From positions 124,001-188,000 of the forward strand of contig JBFXCS010000003.1 of assembly GCA_050181915.1 (NCBI GenBank): a DNA stretch of 64,000 bases. Reading direction: 5' to 3'. Positions within the stretch are counted from its first letter, which is position 1; each line of letters begins with the position of its first letter. The notes below the pieces were generated by a model that saw only the letters and a program-made list of their open reading frames with translations, made no database searches and had not been told where the DNA came from. This document shows positions 9,462 to 16,972 of the stretch, piece after piece. The translations under genes were made by a program, and so were the position numbers. This DNA comes from JBFXCS01 sp050181915. GTDB taxonomy: Bacteria; Actinomycetota; Thermoleophilia; Miltoncostaeales; Miltoncostaeaceae.

Positions 9462-11654
9462 ATGGCACGAACCGCCGTTCTCGGGCTGCCCCGCATGGGC
9501 CCCGACCGCGAGCTGAAGTTCGCGTTGGAGTCGTACTGGGCCGGGCGCACGTCCGAGGCCGAGCTGCGGGAGACCGCCCGCACGCTGCGCGCGGCCAACT
9601 GGACCCGCGCGCGCGACGCCGGCATCGACGTGATCCCGTCGGGCGACTTCAGCCTGTACGACCAGGTGCTCGACGCCGCCTGGGCCGTCGGGGCGATCCC
9701 CGAGCGGGCCGGGGGGCCGGACGCCGAGGGTCTCGACGCCTACTTCACCCTGGCGCGCGGGAGCTCCGAGGCGCGGCCGCTCGAGATGACCAAGTGGTTC
9801 GACACGAACTACCACTACCTGGTGCCGGAGCCGCCGCCCGACCGGCGCTTCCGCGCCCGCCCGGACCACTGGCTGGAGCAGCTGGCCGAGGCGCGCGAGC
9901 TGGGGATCGCCACCCGCCCGGTGCTGGTCGGCCCGGTGACGCTGCTGCTGCTCACGAAGGGGCTGGAGCGGCCGCTCGACGCCCTGCCCGACCTGGTCGC
10001 CGCGTACGCCGAGATCCTCGGCGCGCTGGCGGCGGCGGGCGCGGCCGAGGTGCAGATCGACGAGCCGACCCTCGCGCTCGACCGCACCCCGGCCGAGCTG
10101 GACGCCGCCCTCGACGGCCTCGCGGCGCTGGCCGCCGCGCCCGGCCCGGACATCTGCCTCACCACCTACTTCGCCGGCATGCGCTCCGGCGAGGCCCTGG
10201 AGCGGGTGCTGCGGCTGCCGGTGGCCGAGGTCCACCTCGACCTGGTGCGCGCGCCCGAGCAGCTCGCGCCCGCCCTCGCCGCGCTGCGCGGCGGCGGCCC
10301 ACGGCTGTCGCTCGGCGTGCTGGACGGCCGCAACGTCTGGGCCGCCGACCTGGACGCCGCCCTCGCCGCCGTCGACCTCGCCGTGGAGGCCCTCGGCACG
10401 GACAGGGTGACGATCGCGCCCTCCTGCTCCCTGCTGCACGTGCCGCACTCGGCGGCGCGCGAGACCGGCATCGCGCCCGAGGTGCGCGGCTGGCTGGCCT
10501 TCGCCGACGAGCGCCTCGCCGAGCTGGGCACGCTCGCCGCCGCGGCGGCGGCTCCGGCCTCCGAGCGCGATGCGCTGCTCGCCCCCTCGCGGGCGATCGT
10601 CGACGGCCGGCGCGCCTCGGTGCTCACGAACGACCCGGCGGTGCGCGAGCGGGCCGGCGCCCTGCGCCCCGGCGACTACGACCGATCGGGCGCCACCGAC
10701 GAGCGCCGGGCGCTGCAGCGCGAGCGGGTTCCGCTGCCGGAGCTGCCGACCACCACGATCGGGTCGTTCCCCCAGACCGACGCGATCCGCACGGCCCGCA
10801 GGGACCTGCGCACCGGGGCGCTCGCGCCGGCCGACTACCAGCGCTTCCTCGAGGGCCAGGTGGCCGAGGTGATCGCCGCCCAGGAGCGCATCGGCCTGGA
10901 CGTGCTGGTGCACGGCGAGCCCGAGCGCAACGACATGGTCGAGTACTTCGGCCAGCAGCTCCGCGGGTTCGCCTTCTCGGCGAACGGATGGGTGCAGAGC
11001 TACGGCAGCCGGTGCGTGAAGCCGCCGATCCTCTACGGGGACGTGTCGCGGCCGGCGCCGATGACGGTGCGCTGGTGGCAGCACGCCCAGTCGCTCACCG
11101 AGAGGCCGGTCAAGGGCATGCTCACCGGGCCGGTCACGATCCTGCAGTGGTCGTTCGTGCGCGACGATCAGCCGCGGCGCGACACCTGCACCCAGATCGC
11201 GCTGGCGATCCGGGACGAGGTGCTCGACCTGGAGGCGGCCGGCGCGTTCGCGATCCAGGTCGACGAGGCGGCCCTGCGCGAGGGCCTGCCCCTGAGGCGC
11301 GACGAGCAGGACGACTACGTGAGGTGGGCGGTCGACTGCTTCCGCCTGGCGGTCGCCGCCGTGAGGGACGACACCCAGGTGCACACGCACATGTGCTACT
11401 CGGAGTTCAACGAGATCATCGGGCACATCGCCCGCCTCGACGCCGACGTGATCTCGATCGAGGCGTCGCGGTCCGGCATGGAGTTGCTCGACGCCTTCGC
11501 CGGGATCGACTACCCGGGCGACGTCGGCCCCGGCGTCTACGACATCCACTCGCCGCGCATCCCCTCGCAGGAGGAGATCGAGCGGCTGCTGGAGCTGGCC
11601 GAGGAGCGGATCGGCCGCGACCGGCTGTGGGCGAACCCGGACTGCGGGCTCTAG
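9462..11654 (+). CDS. metE: Cobalamin-independent methionine synthase, C-terminally truncated by an in-frame amber codon
   Basis: MetE transfers the methyl group of 5-methyltetrahydrofolate to homocysteine. The 730-residue protein has both TIM-barrel halves. Zinc ligands are intact: THMCYSEF (His643, Cys645), ISIEASRSG (Glu667) and NPDCGL (Cys728). ATG 9462 follows AAGGTGAG. The frame stops at TAG 11652-11654 immediately after CGL, where family members continue with K-TRGW-E-VVPALENMV. That segment is present downstream in the same frame (11655-11741), interrupted by a second TAG. The protein therefore lacks about 30 C-terminal residues unless the stops are read through. Confidence 0.93.
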   Translation: MARTAVLGLPRMGPDRELKFALESYWAGRTSEAELRETARTLRAANWTRARDAGIDVIPSGDFSLYDQVLDAAWAVGAIPERAGGPDAEGLDAYFTLARGSSEARPLEMTKWFDTNYHYLVPEPPPDRRFRARPDHWLEQLAEARELGIATRPVLVGPVTLLLLTKGLERPLDALPDLVAAYAEILGALAAAGAAEVQIDEPTLALDRTPAELDAALDGLAALAAAPGPDICLTTYFAGMRSGEALERVLRLPVAEVHLDLVRAPEQLAPALAALRGGGPRLSLGVLDGRNVWAADLDAALAAVDLAVEALGTDRVTIAPSCSLLHVPHSAARETGIAPEVRGWLAFADERLAELGTLAAAAAAPASERDALLAPSRAIVDGRRASVLTNDPAVRERAGALRPGDYDRSGATDERRALQRERVPLPELPTTTIGSFPQTDAIRTARRDLRTGALAPADYQRFLEGQVAEVIAAQERIGLDVLVHGEPERNDMVEYFGQQLRGFAFSANGWVQSYGSRCVKPPILYGDVSRPAPMTVRWWQHAQSLTERPVKGMLTGPVTILQWSFVRDDQPRRDTCTQIALAIRDEVLDLEAAGAFAIQVDEAALREGLPLRRDEQDDYVRWAVDCFRLAVAAVRDDTQVHTHMCYSEFNEIIGHIARLDADVISIEASRSGMELLDAFAGIDYPGDVGPGVYDIHSPRIPSQEEIERLLELAEERIGRDRLWANPDCGL

Positions 11655-11744
11655 ACCCGCGGCTGGGCCTAGGTGGTGCCGGCGCTCGAGAACCTGGTCG
11701 CCGCGGCCCGCCGCAGGTGGGCGGCGACGGGCGTGGCCGCGTAG
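11655..11744 (+). pseudogene. Untranslated or read-through remnant of the MetE C-terminus
   Basis: In the metE frame, after TAG 11652-11654, the codons read TRGWA, TAG (11670-11672), VVPALENLVAAARRRWAATGVAA and finally TAG (11742-11744). This matches the conserved last helix of MetE. The two internal amber codons occupy positions normally Lys (AAG) and Glu (GAG), each one substitution from TAG. A terminator-like hairpin begins 10 bp after the last stop, as expected for the ancestral gene end. Confidence 0.8.
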
Positions 11745-11753
11745 CCCGGGTCG

Positions 11754-11789
11754 GGGGCGACGCGCCGGACGGATCCGGCGCGACGCCCC
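11754..11789. terminator. Bidirectional hairpin between metE and the convergent secreted-protein gene
   Basis: GGGGCGACGCGCCGGA (11754-11769) can pair with TCCGGCGCGACGCCCC (11774-11789) with one mismatch and a 4-base loop. It lies between two convergent genes. No T-run follows, as is common in GC-rich actinobacteria. Confidence 0.65.
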
Positions 11790-11793
11790 GCGC

Positions 11794-13317
11794 TCAGCGG
11801 ATCACGCGGATGGGCGACTGCTGGCGGAGCAGCCGCTTCCCGCCGATCCTCTCGCGGGCGACGGCGGTGACGCGGTACGAACCCGCCCGCGGCGGCGCCG
11901 TGAGCCGCACCGACGACCTGCCGGCCGGCAGGTTGCGCGTCACCCGGCGCGCCCCGAGGCCCACCGTGACGCGGGAGGGCCGCCAGAGGTTCACCCGGAT
12001 CGCCACGGTCCGCGCCCGGCGAGCCGTCGCCGGCGCCGAGAGGCCCACGGGACCGAGCCGATCGACGCCGATCAGTCGCAGGGTGGTGCGGAGGCCGGCG
12101 ATGTCGTCGGCGGGCTCCACGAGCAGGACCCCGCCGGGGAGCGGCCGCAGGGCCGGGACGCCGGAGTACGAGCCGAGCGCGAGCGACCGGACGGGCGCGG
12201 ATGTGCCGTTCGAGACGATCGCGCGCGAGGAGCCGCGAGAGACCTCGTCGGTCCCGGCGAGCACCACCGCACCCCCGGCGCGATCGATCCAGGCATCGCG
12301 CGCCCAGCGCACACCGCCCTGCCCGGCGAACGGCGCCGCGGTCCAATCGCCGCCCTGCGCCGGGCGATCGAGCCCGCGGAGCGTGCCCGACGAGTCCGCC
12401 CAGGCGGCCGTCGCGGCTCCGCCGGGGGCGAAGGCGACCCGCGGAGTGGTCGGCTGGTCCCCCACGTCGGCCACGGCGACCGGCGCCGCGAAGGCCGCCG
12501 CGCCGGGCGGACGTATCGCGAAACCGGTGGGAACGGCCGCGCTCACGCCCCGCCACGCCACCGACGCCCCGCCGTCGGCGGCGATGCGGGCGTCGAGGTC
12601 GGGGAAGAAGTGGCCGCCCGGCACCGCCGGGGTCAGCTCGACCGGCGGCTCGAAGGCGGCCGCGCCCGCGGGACGGACGGCGGCCGTGACCGTCCCCTCC
12701 CGATGGCCGACCCACGCCGCCACGGCGCCACCGCCCGGCGCGATCGCGACCGTGACGTTCACATCCGTCCCGGGGACCGTCAGCGCGGGCGTCACGACCC
12801 ACGACCGGCCCACGAGGCGCGCGACGCTCACGCTCTGGCCGCCGGCCGGCTCGGTCGCCACCACGACCGCGTCGAGAGAGCCCGACGGCGCGAGGGCGAA
12901 CGCGCGCGCCCCCGGCGGCGGCGGGGCGACCTCCGCCCATCGCCGGCTGCCGGCCCGCCTCACCCGAAGGGCGAGCGCGTCACCGGAGCGCACGACGACG
13001 GCGGCGTCGCCCCGGGCGTTGAGGAGCGGCGTCGCGGCGCCGGCGATCGGGAGGACCTGCGCCGCACCGATCGGGCCTCGGGGCCCGTCGATGTCGCGCA
13101 CGACGATCCTGCCGTCGCCGGAGCGGGAGAAGGCGACCAGCGCGTCGCCGTCCGGGCCGGTGGCGACGTCCACGCCGCGGTAGCCCCCGGCGGGGACGGG
13201 GACGGACACGGGCGGGCCGAACGCGAGCGGTGGAGCGGCCGTGGCGGCCGACGCCGCCGGGACGGCGACGAGCGAGGCCCCGGCGGCGGCGATGGAGACG
13301 ATCCGAGAGGTTTTCAT
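11794..13317 (-). CDS. Secreted repeat protein, probable beta-propeller plus C-terminal Ig-like domain
   Basis: A 507-residue protein. ATG 13315-13317 gives a classical Sec signal peptide (MKTSRIVSIAAAGASLVAVPAASA). The body repeats a motif of the form Ala-Pro-Gly-Gly-x-Ala-x-Ala-Ala-Trp, e.g. IAPGGGAVAAWVG and FAPGGAATAAWAD, spaced tens of residues apart, suggesting propeller blades. The last ~75 residues (VAIRVNLWRPSRVTVGLG ... GSYRVTAVARERIGG) look like a small beta-sandwich seen at the end of many secreted actinobacterial proteins. No catalytic motif is visible. Function unknown; extracellular location likely. Confidence 0.75.
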   Translation of the reverse strand: MKTSRIVSIAAAGASLVAVPAASAATAAPPLAFGPPVSVPVPAGGYRGVDVATGPDGDALVAFSRSGDGRIVVRDIDGPRGPIGAAQVLPIAGAATPLLNARGDAAVVVRSGDALALRVRRAGSRRWAEVAPPPPGARAFALAPSGSLDAVVVATEPAGGQSVSVARLVGRSWVVTPALTVPGTDVNVTVAIAPGGGAVAAWVGHREGTVTAAVRPAGAAAFEPPVELTPAVPGGHFFPDLDARIAADGGASVAWRGVSAAVPTGFAIRPPGAAAFAAPVAVADVGDQPTTPRVAFAPGGAATAAWADSSGTLRGLDRPAQGGDWTAAPFAGQGGVRWARDAWIDRAGGAVVLAGTDEVSRGSSRAIVSNGTSAPVRSLALGSYSGVPALRPLPGGVLLVEPADDIAGLRTTLRLIGVDRLGPVGLSAPATARRARTVAIRVNLWRPSRVTVGLGARRVTRNLPAGRSSVRLTAPPRAGSYRVTAVARERIGGKRLLRQQSPIRVIR

Positions 13318-13401
13318 GACGCTGAACCTATCGACCGCCGATGACCTCGAACTGTGGGATTTCGAAGGATCGTTCACGCTTCCTGAGAAATGTGTGAGCC
13401 C

Positions 13402-14157
13402 TCAGTAGGCCGACCAGCCCCGGTCGACGTAGAGGGTGGCGCCGGTCACCGAGTCGGAGTCCTCGGAGGCCAGGAAGACGGCCGCGCCGGTGAGCTCCTC
13501 GGGCTGCATCCACACGCCGGGACCGCCGAAGCGCTCGTCGGCGCGGCGCCGGTAGTCGGCGTTGTGGGCCCGGAAGCCGGCGTTGAGCGGCGTCTCGATG
13601 AAGCCCGGCGCGATCGCGTTCACCTGGATGTTGCGCTCGCGCAGGTCGAGGGCCAGCACCTTGGTGAGCATGTGGATCGCTGACTTGGTCGCGCAGTAGA
13701 TCGTCGACTCGGGGAAGCCGTCGTTGCCGAAGATCGACCCGATGTTGATGATCTTGCCGCGGCCGGCGGCCTCGAAGTCGGGCAGCACCTCCTGGCTGAG
13801 GAAGAAGACGCCCTTCAGGTTGGCGCCGATCATCAGGTCGAAGGCGGCCTCGTCGGTGCCGCCGAGCGGCGACATCACGAAGGCGCCGGCGTTGTTCACG
13901 AGCACGTCGATCGGGCCGAGCGCCTCGTGCACCCGGGCGACCGCCTCGCCCAGCCGGTCGACGACCGAGACGTCGCACGGCACGGCGACCGCCCGCCCGC
14001 CGTCGGCCACGATCGAGTCGGCGACCGCCGCGCCCGCCGCATGGTCGCGGTTCAGGATCGCCACCGCCGCGCCCTCGCGCGCGTAGCGCCGCGCCAGCGC
14101 CTCGCCGATCCCCTGCGACCCCCCGGTCACGACGATCACCTTGCCGTCAAGCCTCAT
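13402..14157 (-). CDS. Short-chain dehydrogenase/reductase (SDR, glucose 1-dehydrogenase-like)
   Basis: A 251-residue classical SDR. Cofactor motif TGGSQGIG (about residue 12), NNAG (about 90), catalytic Ser in IGSIFG and the YCATK motif (Tyr and Lys) are intact; it ends GATLYVDRGWSAY. ATG 14155-14157 follows GAGGGGGACGGG. NAD(P) oxidoreductase of unknown substrate. The conserved glycine-rich and acidic patterns do not decide between NADH and NADPH. It lies 70 bp downstream of the DUF4097-like gene and may be read from the same transcript. Confidence 0.9.
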   Translation of the reverse strand: MRLDGKVIVVTGGSQGIGEALARRYAREGAAVAILNRDHAAGAAVADSIVADGGRAVAVPCDVSVVDRLGEAVARVHEALGPIDVLVNNAGAFVMSPLGGTDEAAFDLMIGANLKGVFFLSQEVLPDFEAAGRGKIINIGSIFGNDGFPESTIYCATKSAIHMLTKVLALDLRERNIQVNAIAPGFIETPLNAGFRAHNADYRRRADERFGGPGVWMQPEELTGAAVFLASEDSDSVTGATLYVDRGWSAY

Positions 14158-14227
14158 CCCGTCCCCCTCGAACGCCATCCCCCGCACCGCCTCTCCCCGG
14201 CGCCCTCGCGCAACCCTACGGCCGTCC

Positions 14228-15052
14228 TCAGGGGTAGCGCACCACCGCGTCGCCGTTGCGCGTGCCCAGGTCGATGCGCCGGGGGCTGTCGGGGTCGGCG
14301 CGGACGCCGAGCCGCTCGCGCCCGTTCGCCGAATCGAGCGACACCGCGTAGGCGGCGGGACCGTCGGGCACCACCACCTGGACATCTCCGTTGCGGGTGC
14401 CGGCGCTGACGGAGCGGGGAGCGCGGTCGAAGTCCAGGGTCACCCGTCCGTTGCGCGTGGCCGCCCGCACCGAGGGCGAGCGCAGCCCGCCGGCGGCGAT
14501 GCGGCCGTTGCGGCTCTCCGCCCGCAGCGCGCCGTCGATGTCGGCCAGCCGGACGCCGCCGTTCCTCGCGTGGACCGTCAGCGCGCCGCCGATGCGGTTC
14601 GCGACGACCCGTCCGTTGTCCGCCCGGATGTCGACCGAGCCCGTGACGTCCTGCACGCTCACGCTCCCCTCGGAGGCGCGGACGACGACGTCCACCCCGG
14701 GCGTGACCTCGACGGCGTAGCCGACGCCGCAGCGCCCCGCGAAGCCGGGGCATCCGCCGCGCACCACCAGCCGGTCGCCCCGGCGACGCACGTCGTGGCG
14801 GGGTGCGCGCAGGCCGATCGAGAGCCGGGCGGCCACCGCGAGCCGGGGCCGGCGGGAGCGCGTCACGGTGACCGAGCCGTCGTCCGAGACGACCTCCACC
14901 ACGCGGACGCCCCGGGCCGGGTACTCCGAGGCGACGTGCTCCACGTCGTGGGCGGCGAGCCCGACCACGAGATAGGTGCCCCCGGCGATCAGGGCCGCAG
15001 CGGAGACGGCCCCGACCAGGAGCCACGCGCGCCGGGCGAGGGAGGCCGGCAT
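14228..15052 (-). CDS. DUF4097-like beta-repeat membrane protein
   Basis: A 274-residue protein with one N-terminal membrane segment (about residues 9-32) and an external domain made of short beta repeats. The repeat unit contains Asn-Gly: ADNGRVVANRI, ARNGGVRLADI, SRNGRIAAGGL, TRNGRVTLDF, TRNGDVQVVV and so on, giving a right-handed beta-solenoid pattern typical of DUF4097/DUF4098 'adhesin-like' proteins. Two Cys (CPGFAGRC) may form a disulfide. It ends the five-gene operon with the exporter and two-component system, starting 3 bp after the response regulator. Confidence 0.75.
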   Translation of the reverse strand: MPASLARRAWLLVGAVSAAALIAGGTYLVVGLAAHDVEHVASEYPARGVRVVEVVSDDGSVTVTRSRRPRLAVAARLSIGLRAPRHDVRRRGDRLVVRGGCPGFAGRCGVGYAVEVTPGVDVVVRASEGSVSVQDVTGSVDIRADNGRVVANRIGGALTVHARNGGVRLADIDGALRAESRNGRIAAGGLRSPSVRAATRNGRVTLDFDRAPRSVSAGTRNGDVQVVVPDGPAAYAVSLDSANGRERLGVRADPDSPRRIDLGTRNGDAVVRYP

Positions 15053-15055
15053 CCG

Positions 15056-15700
15056 TCAGCCCTCCAGCCAGCGCAGGACGGCGAGCACGCGCCGGTGGTC
15101 GTGCCCGTCCTGCGCCAGCCCCAGCTTCCCGAAGATGCTGCGGACGTGCTTCTCGACGGCGCCCTGGCTGATCACCAGGGTCGCCCCGATCCCGGCGTTG
15201 GTGCGCCCCTCGGCCATCAGCTCCAGCACCCGCCGCTCGCGCGGGGACAGGTCATCGAGGGGATCGCGCCGGCGGGCGCGGGCGAAGAGCTGGGCCACGA
15301 CCTCCGGGTCGAGGCTGGTGCCGCCCCCGCCGACGCGGCGCACCGCGTCGAGGAACTCGTCGACGTCGGCGACCCGGTCCTTCAGGAGGTAGCCCGTGCG
15401 CTCGGCGCCCCCCGCCAGAAGCTCGGTGGCGTAGCGCTCCTCGACGTACTGCGACAGCACCAGGATGCCGATGCGCGGCCAGCGCGCCCGGATGTCGATC
15501 GCCGCGCGCAGGCCGTCGTCGGTGTCGGTGGGAGGCATCCGCACATCGACGACGGCGAGGTCGGGGACATGCCGCTCCACCACGGCGATCAGGGCCTCCG
15601 CGTCGCCGACGGTCGCGACGACCTCCTCGCCGGCGGCGGCGAGGATGCGCGTGAGCCCGGCCCGCAGCAACACCGAGTCCTCGGCGATCACGATCCGCAC
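15056..15700 (-). CDS. NarL/LuxR-type response regulator
   Basis: A 214-residue two-domain regulator. Receiver: EDSVLLRAG at the N-terminus (acidic pocket), VVDVRMPPTD (phospho-acceptor Asp about residue 54) and YLLKDRV (conserved Lys). Output domain: LSPRERRVLELMAEGRTNAGIG and VEKHVRSIFGKL, a LuxR-type helix-turn-helix. GTG 15698-15700 overlaps the histidine kinase by 13 bases. It should be phosphorylated by that kinase and probably regulates the same exporter operon. Confidence 0.9.
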   Translation of the reverse strand: MRIVIAEDSVLLRAGLTRILAAAGEEVVATVGDAEALIAVVERHVPDLAVVDVRMPPTDTDDGLRAAIDIRARWPRIGILVLSQYVEERYATELLAGGAERTGYLLKDRVADVDEFLDAVRRVGGGGTSLDPEVVAQLFARARRRDPLDDLSPRERRVLELMAEGRTNAGIGATLVISQGAVEKHVRSIFGKLGLAQDGHDHRRVLAVLRWLEG

Positions 15701-16953
15701 GGGATCTCCGCGAGGATCGTCGTGGGGCCGCCCTCCGGGCTGATCACGTACGTGACGCCGCCGAGGCCCTCCACCCGGTTGCGCAGCCCCCGCAGCCCGG
15801 TGCCGCGGGCGGGGTCGGCGCCGCCGCGGCCGTCGTCGCGCACCTCCACCACCAGCCGCTCGCCGGCGCGGGCCAGGGCGACCGCGGCGCGGCGGGCGCC
15901 GGAGTGGACGGCGATGTTGGTGAGAGCCTCCGAGACGATGTAGTACGCGGCGCTCTCCACCGCCGGCGGCAGCCGGTCCGGGACCTGGACGTCCAGGTCG
16001 ACGGGCACCGGCGAGCGCGCGACCACGGCCGAGAGGGCGGCGTCGAGGCCCCGGTCGTGCAGCACCACCGGATGGATGCCGCGTACCAGGTCCCGCAGCT
16101 CGGCGAGGGCGGCCTTCGCCTCCTCGTGGGCGTCGGCCACCATCCCTCGCGCGGCGGCCGGATCGGACTCCATGCGCCGCCGCGCGTCGCCCAGGCCCAC
16201 CGCCAGCGCCACGAGGCGCTGCTGCGCTCCGTCGTGGAGGTCGCGCTCGATGCGCCGCCGCTCGGCCTCGGCGGCGTCCACGGCCGCCCGCCGGCCGGTC
16301 TCGGCGCGCACCGCGCGCACCTCCGCCTCGGCACCGCGATCGCGGCCCAGCAGCGCGCGGGCCATCGCCCCCTCCAGCCGCGCGGCTCCGAGGGTGAGCC
16401 ATGGCGCCAGGAACGCGAGCCCGGCGGTTCCGGCGACGCAGTAGCCCGCGACGAGGGCGGCGTCGACGCCGCCCGCGTCCGTCACGCCGACCGCGGTGTC
16501 GCCCGGGAGCGCCCACACGTAGCCGGGAAACAGCGCCGCCGCGAGCGAGGCGCACCAGGCCGCCCCGACGATGATCACCGCGGGGAGCCCCACGGGGAGC
16601 ATCAGCGCCAGATAGGCCAGCTCGCGTCGTCGCGGGCCGCTGCGCAGCCGCTCGCCGAGCCGGCCGAACCAGGTGGGCGCGAGCAGCGGCGGCACGGGGT
16701 CGGGCAGGTCGACGTCGAGCAGGGCCGTGACCCGGGTGCGCTCCAGCCGCGCCGCGCCGCGCGCCAGCACCAGCATCAGCCAGATCACCGGCAGGGCGAG
16801 GAGGAAGGTGATGAGCAACGCCCCCGTGGTCGTGACGCCGGCCGCGAGGCCCGCGAAGACCGGCAGCCCGAGGACGGGGGTGAGCGACACGTGGAACAGC
16901 GCCCGCGCCAGCCGCCCGGGTTCGCGCCACGGCGCGAGCGCTCCTCCCCACAT
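15688..16953 (-). CDS. Sensor histidine kinase (HisKA_3 / NarX-like)
   Basis: A 421-residue kinase with four to five membrane segments in the first ~190 residues (putative sensor domain) followed by the HisKA_3 dimerisation segment ERRRIERDLHDGAQQRL (phospho-acceptor His) and a HATPase domain with VRDDGRGGADPARGTGLRGL. ATG 16951-16953 was chosen; a GTG at 16960-16962 behind GGGGGA is possible. It lies 19 bp after the ABC permease and overlaps its response regulator. A periplasmic sensor loop is short, so the signal may come from the membrane or the exporter. Confidence 0.87.
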   Translation of the reverse strand: MWGGALAPWREPGRLARALFHVSLTPVLGLPVFAGLAAGVTTTGALLITFLLALPVIWLMLVLARGAARLERTRVTALLDVDLPDPVPPLLAPTWFGRLGERLRSGPRRRELAYLALMLPVGLPAVIIVGAAWCASLAAALFPGYVWALPGDTAVGVTDAGGVDAALVAGYCVAGTAGLAFLAPWLTLGAARLEGAMARALLGRDRGAEAEVRAVRAETGRRAAVDAAEAERRRIERDLHDGAQQRLVALAVGLGDARRRMESDPAAARGMVADAHEEAKAALAELRDLVRGIHPVVLHDRGLDAALSAVVARSPVPVDLDVQVPDRLPPAVESAAYYIVSEALTNIAVHSGARRAAVALARAGERLVVEVRDDGRGGADPARGTGLRGLRNRVEGLGGVTYVISPEGGPTTILAEIPCGS

Positions 16954-16972
16954 GCCGTCCACGTTATCCCCC

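Noticed and set aside
8301..11549. Very long minus-strand open frame (about 1080 codons) opposite metE
   Set aside because: It is the antisense shadow of metE and of the phosphotransferase gene; long stop-free frames are expected at this GC content, and its translation is low-complexity (His/Arg/Gly/Val) with no domain.
11640..11672. Global reassignment of TAG to explain metE
   Set aside because: TAG terminates other clearly complete genes here (nrdA 25327-25329, gdhA, the matrixin gene), with unrelated sequence after it.
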